A stretch of DNA of 33,702 nucleotides, from positions 1 through 33,702 of the forward strand of contig NZ_JAKEDR010000013.1 in the NCBI RefSeq assembly GCF_023653455.1, in the 5' to 3' direction. Numbering within the stretch: the first letter of the stretch is position 1; each line of letters starts with the position of its first letter. Origin of the DNA: Paraclostridium ghonii. Its GTDB lineage: Bacteria; Bacillota; Clostridia; Peptostreptococcales; Peptostreptococcaceae. The position numbers and the translations under genes were made by a program. Shown here piece by piece: positions 1-9,058 of this stretch. The notes beneath the pieces are model-generated. The model was not told the origin of the DNA. It ran no database searches and saw only the letters and a program-made list of their open reading frames with translations.

Positions 1-200
1 TTACTATATTTCTCAATTTATTATTATTATATATTTTTAATGAAATTCTATTACTAAAAAGTAAATTATTATCATAATTATAGTAATTTACTAACTAGTT
101 AATTATTAACTTTATTACATGGCCTCTTTTTTAAATTCCTATATAATGCAAAAACTGTTATAATAGTTTAGTAAATTAAAATAAGTATAAGGGTGATAAC

Positions 201-2114
201 ATGAACTTAATTGCATTAGAAAATATAACAAAGAGTTACTCTGAAAAAGTACTAATTAATAATATATCATTAGGAATAAATGAAGGAGAAAAGATAGGCC
301 TTATAGGTGTTAATGGTACTGGTAAATCTACATTACTTAAAATAATAGCAGGAGTAGAAGAACCTGATAATGGTACTATGACTAAGCCTAACAAAGTTAG
401 AATTGAATACCTTCCCCAAAACCCATATTATGATGAAAATGCTACAGTCCTTGAACAAGTATTTAAGGGGACATCTAAAGAAATGAAACTTCTTCGTGAT
501 TATCAAAATATTTTAGACAAGTTAAATACAGATTTTAATGATAATCTAAATAATGAATTAATAAAATTACAAGAAAAGATTGATTCACTCAACCTTTGGG
601 ATCTTGAAAGTGAAGCAAAGTCAGTTTTAACAAAACTTGGAATCAATAATTTCACTCAAAAAATTGCTGAATTATCTGGAGGACAAAGAAAAAGAATTTC
701 ACTTGCATCAGCGCTTATAACGCCTTGTGAACTATTAATTTTAGACGAACCTACAAACCATTTAGATAATGATACTATAGATTGGCTAGAAGAATATTTA
801 AACAATAAAAGCTTATCATTACTTATGATAACTCATGATAGATATTTTTTAGATAGAGTTACAAATAGAATAGTAGAACTTGATAAAGGAAAACTTTTTA
901 GCTATGATGGTAACTACTCTATATTTCTTGAAAAAAAAATGGAAAGATTAACATTAGAGTCTAGTATAGAGCAAAAAAAACAAAATTTAATAAGAACAGA
1001 ACTTGCATGGGTAAAACGTGGAGCTCGTGCTCGTACAACAAAGCAAAAAGCTAGACTTCAAAGATTTGATGATCTTGTTAATTCTGAAGTTTTATCAAAT
1101 AATGAAAATCTAGAAATAACTACTGCATCAAGCAGACTTGGAAAAAAAATAATAGAAATTCACAATATATCTAAATCATTTGGTGAGAAAAAAGTTATAA
1201 ACGATTTAGATTACGCAATTTCTAGAGTTGATAGAATTGGAATAATAGGTAAAAATGGTATGGGTAAGTCAACTTTAATAAATGTATTAAATGGAAAACT
1301 TAACCCAGATTGTGGACATATTGAAATAGGAGAAACAGTAAAAATAGGTTGTTTCTCTCAGGATGATTCTCATATGAATTTAGAAATACGTGCTATAGAT
1401 TATGTTAAAGAAGTTAGTGATTATATAGCAACTTCTGACGGTCAGAAAATAACTGCATCTCAAATGTGTGAAAGGTTTTTATTTGATGGAACTATGCAGT
1501 ATACACTTATAAAAAAGCTTTCTGGTGGAGAAAGACGTAGACTTCATCTTTTGAGAACTTTAATGTCTGCTCCTAATGTTCTTCTTTTAGACGAACCTAC
1601 AAATGACCTAGATATAGAAACTCTAAATAGATTAGAAGATTATTTGGATGAATTCCCAGGTGTTGTTATATGCGTTTCCCATGATAGATATTTCCTAGAC
1701 AGGATATGTAACAAAATATTTGCATATAAAACGCAGGGAAATATAGATATTTATACAGGGAACTACAGTGACTATTTAATCTTTAAAGAAAGTCAACATG
1801 ATGAAATTGAAACTATACAAGAAAGCCCTAAAAATAATGAAAAAAAAGAAAAACCTAAAAATAATAAAAAATTAAAGTTTACATTTAATGAACAAAGGGA
1901 ATTTGACAGTATAGATGATGATATAACTTCTCTAGAAAATAAAATTCAATATATTGATAACAACCTAGATAAATATTCAACTGATTTTACTAAATTACAA
2001 GAAATGCTTAATGAAAAATCAAATCTTGAAAAAGATCTTGAGTCTAAATATGAAAGATGGGAGTATTTAAACAATTTAGCTGAAGAAATAGAAAATAATA
2101 AAAATGTAAATTAA
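201..2114 (+). CDS. uup: ABC-F family ATPase, Uup-like
   Basis: This is a soluble ABC-F protein of 637 residues with two ATP-binding cassettes and no membrane segments. The first Walker A (GVNGTGKST) is at about residues 36-44, with an LSGGQ signature and a LILDEPTNHLD Walker B. The second cassette has GKNGMGKST, LSGGERRR and LLLDEPTNDLD. The linker carries the basic WVKRGARARTTKQKAR stretch typical of the Uup branch, and the last 80 residues form a charged coiled coil like the Uup C-terminal domain. ABC-F proteins act on the ribosome, and Uup-type members are linked to ribosome or DNA-structure maintenance; a resistance role is possible but unsupported. The ATG follows AAGGGTGATAAC. A TATAAT at 159-164 may be the -10 box, without a good -35. 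Its natural terminator (4047-4081) is now 1.9 kb away because of the intron. Confidence 0.9.
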   Translation: MNLIALENITKSYSEKVLINNISLGINEGEKIGLIGVNGTGKSTLLKIIAGVEEPDNGTMTKPNKVRIEYLPQNPYYDENATVLEQVFKGTSKEMKLLRDYQNILDKLNTDFNDNLNNELIKLQEKIDSLNLWDLESEAKSVLTKLGINNFTQKIAELSGGQRKRISLASALITPCELLILDEPTNHLDNDTIDWLEEYLNNKSLSLLMITHDRYFLDRVTNRIVELDKGKLFSYDGNYSIFLEKKMERLTLESSIEQKKQNLIRTELAWVKRGARARTTKQKARLQRFDDLVNSEVLSNNENLEITTASSRLGKKIIEIHNISKSFGEKKVINDLDYAISRVDRIGIIGKNGMGKSTLINVLNGKLNPDCGHIEIGETVKIGCFSQDDSHMNLEIRAIDYVKEVSDYIATSDGQKITASQMCERFLFDGTMQYTLIKKLSGGERRRLHLLRTLMSAPNVLLLDEPTNDLDIETLNRLEDYLDEFPGVVICVSHDRYFLDRICNKIFAYKTQGNIDIYTGNYSDYLIFKESQHDEIETIQESPKNNEKKEKPKNNKKLKFTFNEQREFDSIDDDITSLENKIQYIDNNLDKYSTDFTKLQEMLNEKSNLEKDLESKYERWEYLNNLAEEIENNKNVN

Positions 2115-2122
2115 GAAATTTA

Positions 2123-2206
2123 ATCGAGTAGGAGCTAAATAATTATTTTATTTAGCGTCCTCTCACACCACCGTGCGTACCGTTCGGTACACGGTGGTTC
2201 ATTAAG
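2123..2206 (-). ncRNA. group II intron domains V and VI
   Basis: On the minus strand, the bases from about 2200 down to 2158 form the highly conserved domain V hairpin. It consists of ACCACCGTG pairing with CACGGTGGT, an inner TACC/GGTA helix, a GAA-type loop and a two-base CG bulge, followed by GTGAGAGG. Domain VI follows as GCTAAATAA/TTATTTAGC, and the intron ends with CCTACTCGAT. This region starts just after the maturase stop codon. Confidence 0.8.
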
Positions 2207-3623
2207 TTCCATGCATTTTTGAATATCTTTTGGATATACTCATATATCCTATTTCTTCTATATATTTATTCGTAAGTGTTTTTGACAGGACTGGGCTTTT
2301 GGAAATTCTCCAATAGCCCTTTCTTGTATTTGAATATTGATATGCCTTATATTTATCCATTCCAAGTTTAACTAGATTCTTACGTTTTGTCCTTGGTAAT
2401 TTCCATTGTTTCCAAATACATGCTCGAAGTCTTCGCCTAATCCATCCCTCAATCTGTTGAATCTGACCCTTAGCTTTCGCTATTCCAAAGTAGTTAATCC
2501 AGCCTATTGTTTTCTGGTTTAGTTTAAGTATTCTCCATTCCATACTGATTCCTTTATTTCTATTTGTAAGCTCTTTTATACTAGATTTAAATTTCTCATA
2601 GGAATTTTCATGTATTCTTATTTGGACGCCGCCCTTTGTGAAATAGAATGAGAAACCTAGAAATTTTCTTCTGCTAACTAGGTCAACTGCACTTTTCTCT
2701 TTATTAACTTTTAATTTTAAATCTTCTTCAATTATTTTCTTAATACTACTTAAAACTCTTATTCCTGCTTTTCTACTTTTAACATAAATATTACAATCAT
2801 CCGCAAACCTGCAGAACTTATGACCTCTTCTTTCTAATTCTTTATCAATTTCATCAAGCATTATATTTGATAGAAGTGGACTCAACGGTCCTCCTTGTGG
2901 AGTTCCTTCTTCATTCGATACTATAACTCCATTTAGCATTATTCCACTTTTAAGGTATTTCCTTATTAAGTCTAATACTCTTTTGTCAGCTATTTTCCTT
3001 GATAGTCTACCAATTAAAATATCATGGTTAACTTTATCAAAGAATTTCTCTAAATCCATATCTACAACCCATTTATGTCCTTGATTTATATATTCTAAGG
3101 ATTTCTTAATAGCTTGATGTTGACTTCTTCCAGGTCTAAAACCATAGCTATTATCAGAGAAAGTCAGTTCATATATTTTAGTTAGTACTTGTGCAATTGC
3201 TTGTTGTATCATTCTATCTAATACAGTTGGAATTCCAAGTAATCTTATTCCACCGTTAGATTTAGGTATTTCTACTCTCCTTACTGGTGTAGGTTTATAT
3301 GTTCCATCTAATAATTTTAATTTTATTGTAGACCAGTGTTTAACAACAAAATCTCGAAGTTCATCGTATTTCATGTTATCAACACCATGACTACCTTTAT
3401 TGCTAATTACTCTCTTCATAGCAAATAACATATTATCTCTCTCTAGAATATTCTCGAGTAGATTATTAGTAGATATTCTTGCACGGTTTTCTATTTCTAC
3501 CTCCGGTAACACTAAAGCTACGCTATGCACTCCTTGTTTACCTCGAGTTTCCAACTCTACTTCTACAGGGTAGCCTGAATATTCAGTTGTCTGCACTTTA
3601 TTCACGTTCTTTAATTTATCCAA
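2202..3623 (-). CDS. ltrA: group II intron reverse transcriptase/maturase
   Basis: This 473-residue intron-encoded protein helps the intron RNA fold and copies it at the DNA target. Visible RT blocks are IPKSNGGIRLLGIPTVLDR, SYGFRPGRSQHQAI, DMDLEKFFDKVNHD, GTPQGGPLSPLLSNI and the catalytic FADD (residues 273-276, where YADD is usual). A maturase/thumb region follows, with RGWINYF-like (IGWINYFGIAKAK) and WKQWK motifs. There is no C-terminal HNH endonuclease, which fits class C. It resembles the Eubacterium rectale group IIC RT from memory, but has about 50 extra N-terminal residues. The start is TTG at 3623, eight bases after AAGGAGG. Confidence 0.93.
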   Translation of the reverse strand: MDKLKNVNKVQTTEYSGYPVEVELETRGKQGVHSVALVLPEVEIENRARISTNNLLENILERDNMLFAMKRVISNKGSHGVDNMKYDELRDFVVKHWSTIKLKLLDGTYKPTPVRRVEIPKSNGGIRLLGIPTVLDRMIQQAIAQVLTKIYELTFSDNSYGFRPGRSQHQAIKKSLEYINQGHKWVVDMDLEKFFDKVNHDILIGRLSRKIADKRVLDLIRKYLKSGIMLNGVIVSNEEGTPQGGPLSPLLSNIMLDEIDKELERRGHKFCRFADDCNIYVKSRKAGIRVLSSIKKIIEEDLKLKVNKEKSAVDLVSRRKFLGFSFYFTKGGVQIRIHENSYEKFKSSIKELTNRNKGISMEWRILKLNQKTIGWINYFGIAKAKGQIQQIEGWIRRRLRACIWKQWKLPRTKRKNLVKLGMDKYKAYQYSNTRKGYWRISKSPVLSKTLTNKYIEEIGYMSISKRYSKMHGT

Positions 3624-4046
3624 AGTTGAAAACCTCCTTAATGTTCAGCCCTTCCTATTTACGTGCACATAAATAGTACTATGGCTTCTGCTGACTTCTG
3701 ATAGTTCATTTACATATCACTATGTAGGTTATCATTTAGGAAATACATCCATTAATAATGATGCATCTATCAGACCTCCCCGGGTAAGAACAACAACCTT
3801 CATCTCATATATCTGCTACATTTACTCCTAGAAACTCGGGTAGTGTAGGATTTCGTTTTGTTAGGCAAACTCATCCATTTCTAGTAGCCTCATATGTAGT
3901 TCGTATTCCTCAGACCGAGATTTTGCCGTAGGCTTCCTTCAGATTCCACCTCACGGTGGACACCCTTGCCCTTAACTAGCAGTTCCCACTACCAAGCCTG
4001 CAACGGACTTTCACCGTCAAGTTGTTACACATGCCGGGCACACCTA

Positions 4047-4081
4047 AAAAAGATGTCTCAAAAATTTTGAGACATCTTTTT
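4047..4081. terminator. bidirectional Rho-independent terminator, intron target
   Basis: This is a perfect 16-bp stem centred on base 4064 (GATGTCTCA arms) flanked by A- and T-runs on both sides, so it can work in both directions. It overlaps the stop codon of the minus-strand gene at 4080. The group II intron begins two bases beyond it. Confidence 0.9.
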
Positions 4082-4679
4082 AGTCTTCATTTATATAAAA
4101 ACTGGCAAAAATTTTATCTATTACATCTTTATATTCAGCTTCTAAAAATTCATCCACATCAATTTTAAATTCATATATACCAAGCTTTCCAGAAGTGATT
4201 AAGTTATAATTTATAGTACCTTGAATTGACTTGCTTATTATTATTTTTCCATTTACCTTATCGTTTTTATAATCTATAACCTTATCTATATTAGACATAT
4301 TTTTGATAACCGATTCAATAGAAACTAAATCTATACATCCATTTGGAATCTCTATAAAAAAACCATGTGTTTTTATATTATAAAAATTAAAATCTTCATC
4401 TTTTTCTATTGTTATTGTATCAAAACATCTATCGTCTATAGTGTTTAATGGTATAAAGTGGCTAGGTATATCTACTGTATATCCTAGTCTACTTTTTACT
4501 CTTTTATATTTAAACTCATTTATTAATTTTTTATTATTATATTCTTCTTTTCTTATTTTTCTTAAATAATACAATGATTTCTTAAACCCCTCTTCATAAG
4601 CTTTTAAAAAATATGGTTTTGCCTCTTCAATATTATTATTTTCTAACAAATCTATTGCTTTTTCATAATTAGTAGTCAA
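4080..4679 (-). CDS. unknown protein with TPR/Sel1-like N-terminus
   Basis: I do not recognise this protein of about 199 residues. The first 50 residues (YEKAIDLLENNNIEEAKPYFLKAY) look like one or two tetratricopeptide or Sel1 helices. The rest is a mixed alpha/beta domain (LGYTVDIPSHFIPL, then ISKSIQGTINYNLI) with no signal peptide or membrane segment, so it is probably cytoplasmic. The upstream GGGGGG (4686-4691) touches an ATG at 4685. A TTG two codons later sits six bases from it, which is a normal spacing, so I prefer the TTG at 4679; the ATG adds two residues. It is a single gene ending in the terminator at 4047-4081. Confidence 0.7.
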   Translation of the reverse strand: MTTNYEKAIDLLENNNIEEAKPYFLKAYEEGFKKSLYYLRKIRKEEYNNKKLINEFKYKRVKSRLGYTVDIPSHFIPLNTIDDRCFDTITIEKDEDFNFYNIKTHGFFIEIPNGCIDLVSIESVIKNMSNIDKVIDYKNDKVNGKIIISKSIQGTINYNLITSGKLGIYEFKIDVDEFLEAEYKDVIDKIFASFYINED

Positions 4680-4791
4680 GAACATCCCCCCAAGATATTG
4701 ATTTTATATATATACTATGCTTTTTAAGAACTTAAAATTCTATTATTAATATATCATTATTTTTAAAATTTTCTAATAATTCACATTTTTC

Positions 4792-4820
4792 TTGACATTA
4801 TTTGTTTTTTTTATTAATAT
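4792..4820 (+). promoter_or_regulatory. sigma-A-type promoter of the yjiH-like gene
   Basis: TTGACA (4792-4797) is followed after 17 bases by TAATAT (4815-4820). Transcription would start near 4827, giving an untranslated leader of about 140 nt. Confidence 0.6.
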
Positions 4821-4826
4821 AAATAT

Positions 4827-4969
4827 AAAATAAATATTTCAAGATTTTGTAAAAAAAAGCAAACTTAAGTAGATTTTTGGCAAACTACGAAGAGAACTTT
4901 GGTTATATGTAGAAAAATTTTGTCTTTTGATTTTGCCATAAATATAACATTCAAAAGGAGGTATTATTT
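4827..4969 (+). ncRNA. structured 5' leader, candidate regulatory RNA
   Basis: The leader contains TGGCAAA (4878-4884) pairing with TTTGCCA (4932-4938). Directly inside that stem, CTAC (4885-4888) can pair with GTAG (4909-4912). The same CTAC can instead pair with an upstream GTAG at 4869-4872, so two exclusive folds are possible. The ribosome binding site AAAGGAGG follows about 15 bases after the outer stem. I could not match it to a known riboswitch class. Confidence 0.35.
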
Positions 4970-6349
4970 ATGGATAATAACATTAACTCTTACAGTAAAC
5001 CTAAACATAATAGTTTTATTAAGTTCTTAATCCCATCATTATTAGGATTACTCTTATTCGTAATCCCCCTTCCATATGGAAGTTTTGTTCCCCTTGAAGG
5101 AATTTCTTCAATAAATATAGGTATTGGTTTTTTAGCTGAATTAATAAAGATATCACTTTCTAATTACTTAGATTACATAGCACTTATAGTGATTGTTTTA
5201 TCAGCAACTTTATCTATATTAAGTAAACTCGTAAATATAAAAAATGATTTTCTAAAAAGTATATTAGATGTCCCTTTATTTTGGTTATGTTTTAGAATTT
5301 TAGGAGCTGTATTTGTATCTATAACTGTTTTAGGATTTGGTCCTGAATTTATTAAGTCTGAGGTTACTGGACAAACAATACTTGGAATTTTGCCTAGTCT
5401 ATTAGCAATCTTTTTAGTTTCTGGATTTTTGTTACCTTTAGTGGTAGACTTTGGTCTTATGGATTTTATAGGAACTTTAATCTCTAAATTCATGTACAAC
5501 ATATTTAAGGTTCCTGGTCGTTCTGCTGTAGATGCCATATCTTCTTGGCTAGGAGATGGGACTCTTGGTATTATGATAACAAATACTCAGTATAAACAAG
5601 GATTTTATACTGCAAAAGAAGCTTGTATAATATCGGTTTGCTTTTCATTAGTATCATTACCATTTTCAACTGTCATAGCTGATCAATTAGGATTAATGAG
5701 TTTATTTGTTCCATTTTATGCATCTGTATGTATTGCCTCTCTAGCTTGTGCTATTATAATGCCTCGTATTTATCCTCTAGTACATATTAAAGATAAAACT
5801 TTTAACAATATTGAACACTTAAAAGAAGATCTTATTCCTGAAGATAAAAATGTAGTATCATTTGCTTTATCTAAAGCTTTACATAGAGCAGAAAATGCTC
5901 CATCATTAAGTTCTATCCTACAAAACGGTTTTAAAACTGTTATAGATATGTATTTAGCTTTACTTCCTCTTGTAATGGCATGGGGTACAATAGCACTTGT
6001 AGTAGCTGAGTTTACACCTATATTTACTTGGATTTCATTTCCTGTAGTATTTTTACTTAAGTTATTACAAATACCTAATGCTGTAGAAGCAGCACCAGCT
6101 GTATTAGTTGGATTTGCTGATATGTTTTTACCTTCTATAATGGTATCCGGAGATAATTTTGATATCTTAACCAAGTTTATAATAGGTGCATTATCTATAA
6201 CTCAACTTTTATACTTAACGGAAACAGGTGCCGTTATATTAAAATCAGATATTCCATTAAATTTAAAAGATTTATTTGTCATATTTTTACTAAGAACTAT
6301 CATAGCTTTACCAATTATAACTCTATTAGCTAAGTTAATATTAAAATAA
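4970..6349 (+). CDS. YjiH-like membrane protein (nucleoside-recognition/gate type)
   Basis: This 459-residue polytopic membrane protein has about ten hydrophobic segments. Motifs include the first helix LIPSLLGLLLFVIPLPYGS, a conserved SSWLGDGTLGIMITNTQY stretch near residue 190, and a late gate-like segment with EAAPAVLVGFADMFLPS. These features fit the YjiH family, whose members carry the nucleoside-recognition (Gate) domain also seen in the spore-maturation proteins SpmA/SpmB and in nucleoside carriers. The transported substrate is unknown. The ATG lies eight bases after AAAGGAGG. It is a single-gene unit with its own promoter, long leader and terminator, so regulation through the leader RNA is plausible. 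Confidence 0.8.
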   Translation: MDNNINSYSKPKHNSFIKFLIPSLLGLLLFVIPLPYGSFVPLEGISSINIGIGFLAELIKISLSNYLDYIALIVIVLSATLSILSKLVNIKNDFLKSILDVPLFWLCFRILGAVFVSITVLGFGPEFIKSEVTGQTILGILPSLLAIFLVSGFLLPLVVDFGLMDFIGTLISKFMYNIFKVPGRSAVDAISSWLGDGTLGIMITNTQYKQGFYTAKEACIISVCFSLVSLPFSTVIADQLGLMSLFVPFYASVCIASLACAIIMPRIYPLVHIKDKTFNNIEHLKEDLIPEDKNVVSFALSKALHRAENAPSLSSILQNGFKTVIDMYLALLPLVMAWGTIALVVAEFTPIFTWISFPVVFLLKLLQIPNAVEAAPAVLVGFADMFLPSIMVSGDNFDILTKFIIGALSITQLLYLTETGAVILKSDIPLNLKDLFVIFLLRTIIALPIITLLAKLILK

Positions 6350-6352
6350 AAT

Positions 6353-6384
6353 AAAAAAGATGGTCAAATAAGACCATCTTTTTT
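6353..6384 (+). terminator. Rho-independent terminator after the yjiH-like gene
   Basis: A 13-bp perfect stem (AAAAAAGATGGTC with its complement) around a six-base loop AAATAA ends in a T-run, directly after the stop codon. Confidence 0.9.
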
Positions 6385-6536
6385 ATTGTTATCAAATTAT
6401 AAACTTAATGAATCTGTTTCTTAAAGCCTTTGCAATATAAGTAAAACTAACTTTTTATTTGTCATATATTATATTAATTTAGTTATATTTGGTATATGAA
6501 TATAATATTTAATATATTTTTATTTTAATTTTAATA

Positions 6537-6565
6537 TTGACTATTTTAAATAAAAACATTATAAT
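6537..6565 (+). promoter_or_regulatory. promoter of the YhgE/Pip gene
   Basis: TTGACT (6537-6542), a 17-base spacer and a perfect TATAAT (6560-6565) lie about 50 bases upstream of the ribosome binding site. Confidence 0.75.
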
Positions 6566-6617
6566 TTAAATTCATTAGAATTCTTACTTTTTTTCCTGGA
6601 GGGGAGTGAATGTTATA

Positions 6618-8765
6618 TTGAGAAACATACTTAATATATTCAAAAAAGATTTAAAAGATATTTTTACAAATTATGCTATGCTTATAGTTGTAATCGCTCT
6701 TTGTATTTTGCCTTCTTTATACGCATGGTTTAATATAAAGGCATCTTGGGATCCATATGGCAGTACTGGCAATATATCTGTAGCAATTGTAAATAACGAT
6801 ACAGGTAATACTATAAGAGGGGAAAAAATCAATATAGGCGACGAACTTGTAGACACCTTAAAAGAAAACTCTGATTTAGGTTGGAAATTCGTTAATAAGG
6901 ATAAGGCCTTAAAAGGAGTTAAAGATGGTTCATACTACGCATCTATTGAGATACCTGAAGATTTTACAAAAGATTTAACTTCACTTATAACATCTGATGT
7001 AAAAAAAGGTGAGTTAATTTATACTGTAAATGAGAAAATAAATGCTATAGCTCCAAAGATTACTGATAAAGGAGCATCTACTATACAACTACAAATAAAT
7101 CAGACTGTAGTTGAAACAGTAAGTCAAATTTTATTTGAGGCATCTAATGAGTTGGGTATAGAACTTGAGGGTCAAATACCAAAACTAAATGATATAGAAA
7201 ACTCTTTAGTTGAAATACAAGGTAAATTTGGTGATTTAAATGAGACAGTAAACCTTGCATCTAGTGGGGTTTCAAAATCTAAAGATTTAGTTACTGATAT
7301 TCAAAAGGATATTCCTTTAATAAAAAACACTCTAAATCAAGCTCAAAATTTATCATCTGATGTCAATAATTTTTTAAAGAGTTCTCAAAATAGTATAAAT
7401 AGCATTTCTCCTATAATAAAAAATGATATCGGTTTAATGAATGATATATCAAAATCAATTGTGGACACTGCAAATGCTCTTAACGATGCTATAAAAAATG
7501 ATTCAGATGATGCTATAGGCTTAATTGACAACCTAACAACTAAATTAAACAATTTAGCAACTATAAATAATTCTGTAATTGAGTTTTTAAATAAATTAAA
7601 TAATCTTACTCAGAATCATCCTTTGTCTGATACAATAAGTAGATTAAAAGATTTAGGTTCAAAAACAACTCAAGCACTGAATTCTTTAAATTCAATAAAA
7701 GATCAAGTTCAAAGCGGACAAACACCTGCTGATAATGCTTTAGGTAATGTTTTAAAAGTAGGTTCTGATATACAGTCAATTACATCTTCATTGTATAATA
7801 ATTTTGACGCTAAAATTTCTGGTCCTATAAACGACATCTTTGCAAAAGGATATTCAGTTAGTGATGATGTTATAAAAACTCTTCAAGATGCTGAAAGTAA
7901 ACTGCCTCAGGCTGAAGATATATTAAACACTACTCTTAAATTATCTGATAAAGGTATAGAGGGTATTAACTATGCTAAGGAAAAATTGCCTAAAGTTGAA
8001 AGTATAGTTAATGAACTTGCTGATGCAGTTAAAAAAGTAAATAACGAAGAAGAACTTAATGATTTGGTAGATTTATTAAAAAATGATATAATAACGCAAA
8101 AGAATTTCTTAAAAGAGCCTGTTACCATTAAGGAAAATAAATTATACCCTATAGAAAATTATGGATCTGCTATGACTCCATTTTATACAGTATTATCATT
8201 ATGGGTTGGACTTCTTTTATTATCTTCTCTTTTATCTGCTGAAGTTCATGGAGATTATAAATCTTATGAAGTTTACTTTGGTCGAGGACTTACTTTTGTA
8301 GGAATTGCTATAATTCAAGCATTAATAGTAAGCTTAGGGAATATTTATGTACTTGGAGTTACCCCTGTTAATCCAGTTGTTCTAGTGTTAGGTTCTGTAT
8401 TTACAAGTATAGTATTTACAGCTATTGTATATTCTCTTGTTTCTGTATTTGGTAATATGGGTAAAGCTATGGGAATTATACTTTTAGTTATTCAAGTAGC
8501 TGGTTCAGGTGGTACATTTCCAATAGAGGTTACTCCTGAATTCTTCCAAATAGTAAATCCATATCTACCATTTACTTATGCAATTTCATTGTTAAGAGAG
8601 TCTGTAGGCGGGGTTTACACTCCTGTATTATATAGAGATTTAGCTATTTTAACATTCTATATAGTAATTTCTCTTATAATTGCATTGCCTCTTAAAAAAC
8701 CTATAAATAAAGTTTATCATATATTTAATGATAAATTCAGTGAGAGTGGTCTTTCTGAACATTAA
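6618..8765 (+). CDS. yhgE: YhgE/Pip family membrane protein
   Basis: This protein of about 715 residues has the YhgE/phage-infection-protein architecture. There is one N-terminal membrane helix (LIVVIALCILPSLYAWFNI) followed by the diagnostic ASWDPYGSTGNISVAIVNND. A long extracytoplasmic helical region of about 450 residues, rich in N, S, D and K, comes next, and then five or six C-terminal membrane segments of ABC-2 permease type with a GSGGTFPIEVTPEFF motif. Family members are implicated in phage adsorption, type VII secretion or envelope export, with no firm biochemical role. The start is uncertain. A GTG at 6606 lies only three bases from GGAGG, while the TTG at 6618 gives the usual family start MRNI and an 11-base spacing to GGAG. 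Confidence 0.88.
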   Translation: MRNILNIFKKDLKDIFTNYAMLIVVIALCILPSLYAWFNIKASWDPYGSTGNISVAIVNNDTGNTIRGEKINIGDELVDTLKENSDLGWKFVNKDKALKGVKDGSYYASIEIPEDFTKDLTSLITSDVKKGELIYTVNEKINAIAPKITDKGASTIQLQINQTVVETVSQILFEASNELGIELEGQIPKLNDIENSLVEIQGKFGDLNETVNLASSGVSKSKDLVTDIQKDIPLIKNTLNQAQNLSSDVNNFLKSSQNSINSISPIIKNDIGLMNDISKSIVDTANALNDAIKNDSDDAIGLIDNLTTKLNNLATINNSVIEFLNKLNNLTQNHPLSDTISRLKDLGSKTTQALNSLNSIKDQVQSGQTPADNALGNVLKVGSDIQSITSSLYNNFDAKISGPINDIFAKGYSVSDDVIKTLQDAESKLPQAEDILNTTLKLSDKGIEGINYAKEKLPKVESIVNELADAVKKVNNEEELNDLVDLLKNDIITQKNFLKEPVTIKENKLYPIENYGSAMTPFYTVLSLWVGLLLLSSLLSAEVHGDYKSYEVYFGRGLTFVGIAIIQALIVSLGNIYVLGVTPVNPVVLVLGSVFTSIVFTAIVYSLVSVFGNMGKAMGIILLVIQVAGSGGTFPIEVTPEFFQIVNPYLPFTYAISLLRESVGGVYTPVLYRDLAILTFYIVISLIIALPLKKPINKVYHIFNDKFSESGLSEH

Positions 8766-8816
8766 AAAATATAAACTTTTCTTTTTAAAATATATACAAG
8801 CTATAAGATTTAAGTA

Positions 8817-8863
8817 TAAAGCCTATATATTAAATTACTAATTAATTTAATATATAGGCTTTA
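8817..8863. terminator. 21-bp perfect hairpin between convergent units
   Basis: TAAAGCCTATATATTAAATTA (8817-8837) is perfectly complementary to 8843-8863 with a five-base loop. It lies between the yhgE stop and the minus-strand permease remnant. It probably terminates both directions, although neither side has a long T-run. Confidence 0.7.
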
Positions 8864-8869
8864 GTTATA

Positions 8870-9058
8870 TTATACTATTTCGTTTTTAATTGATTCTACT
8901 ACATTGCTTTTTTTAACACATGCTGAAGAAAAATAATACGATAAGAAAATAGATGCAATTATAAGTATAGTATACATTAGAGTTACTACTACTGGAAAAA
9001 CAGGTATAAACTCAGCCAATGTAATTGGTGTTAATCTTAACATGTACCAACTACAAAT
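8870..9058 (-). pseudogene. 3' remnant of an FtsX-like ABC transporter permease
   Basis: An open frame ends at a TAA at 8870 and encodes LRLTPITLAEFIPVFP, one membrane helix (VTLMYTILIIASIFLSYYF), then SSACVKKSNVVESIKNEIV. This closely resembles the extreme C-terminus of large antimicrobial-peptide-type permeases, where a last helix is followed by SxxxVKKxNIIEAIKNE. No start codon with a ribosome binding site precedes it, and the remaining 90% or so of such a permease is absent. It lies in a different frame directly downstream of the truncated response regulator. I infer that it is the far end of the same original locus. Confidence 0.6.

Larger units (their letters stand above)
2123..4043 (-). 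mobile_element. group IIC intron, apparently complete
   Basis: This is a self-splicing retroelement on the minus strand. The 5' end reads GTGTGCCCGGCAT (4043 downward), which fits the group II GUGYG consensus. The 3' end is CTCGAT at 2123, preceded by recognisable domains V and VI. About 420 nt of structured RNA (3624-4043, domains I-IV) precede the maturase ORF. The 5' exon is the terminator hairpin at 4047-4081 with its T-run, the known target preference of class C introns. The exact 3' boundary could shift by one base. The ORF is intact, so the element may be mobile. Confidence 0.85.

Noticed and set aside
3479..3676. 65-residue plus-strand frame inside the intron
   Set aside because: It is antisense to the maturase start and has no ribosome binding site.
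4861..4940. c-di-GMP-I riboswitch suggested by GGCAAACTACGAA
   Set aside because: The required downstream GACGCAAAGC block and tetraloop receptor are absent, so the resemblance is limited to one segment.
5173..6174. minus-strand frames inside the yjiH-like gene
   Set aside because: They are shadows of a membrane-protein gene in other frames, with no ribosome binding sites and no recognisable protein features.
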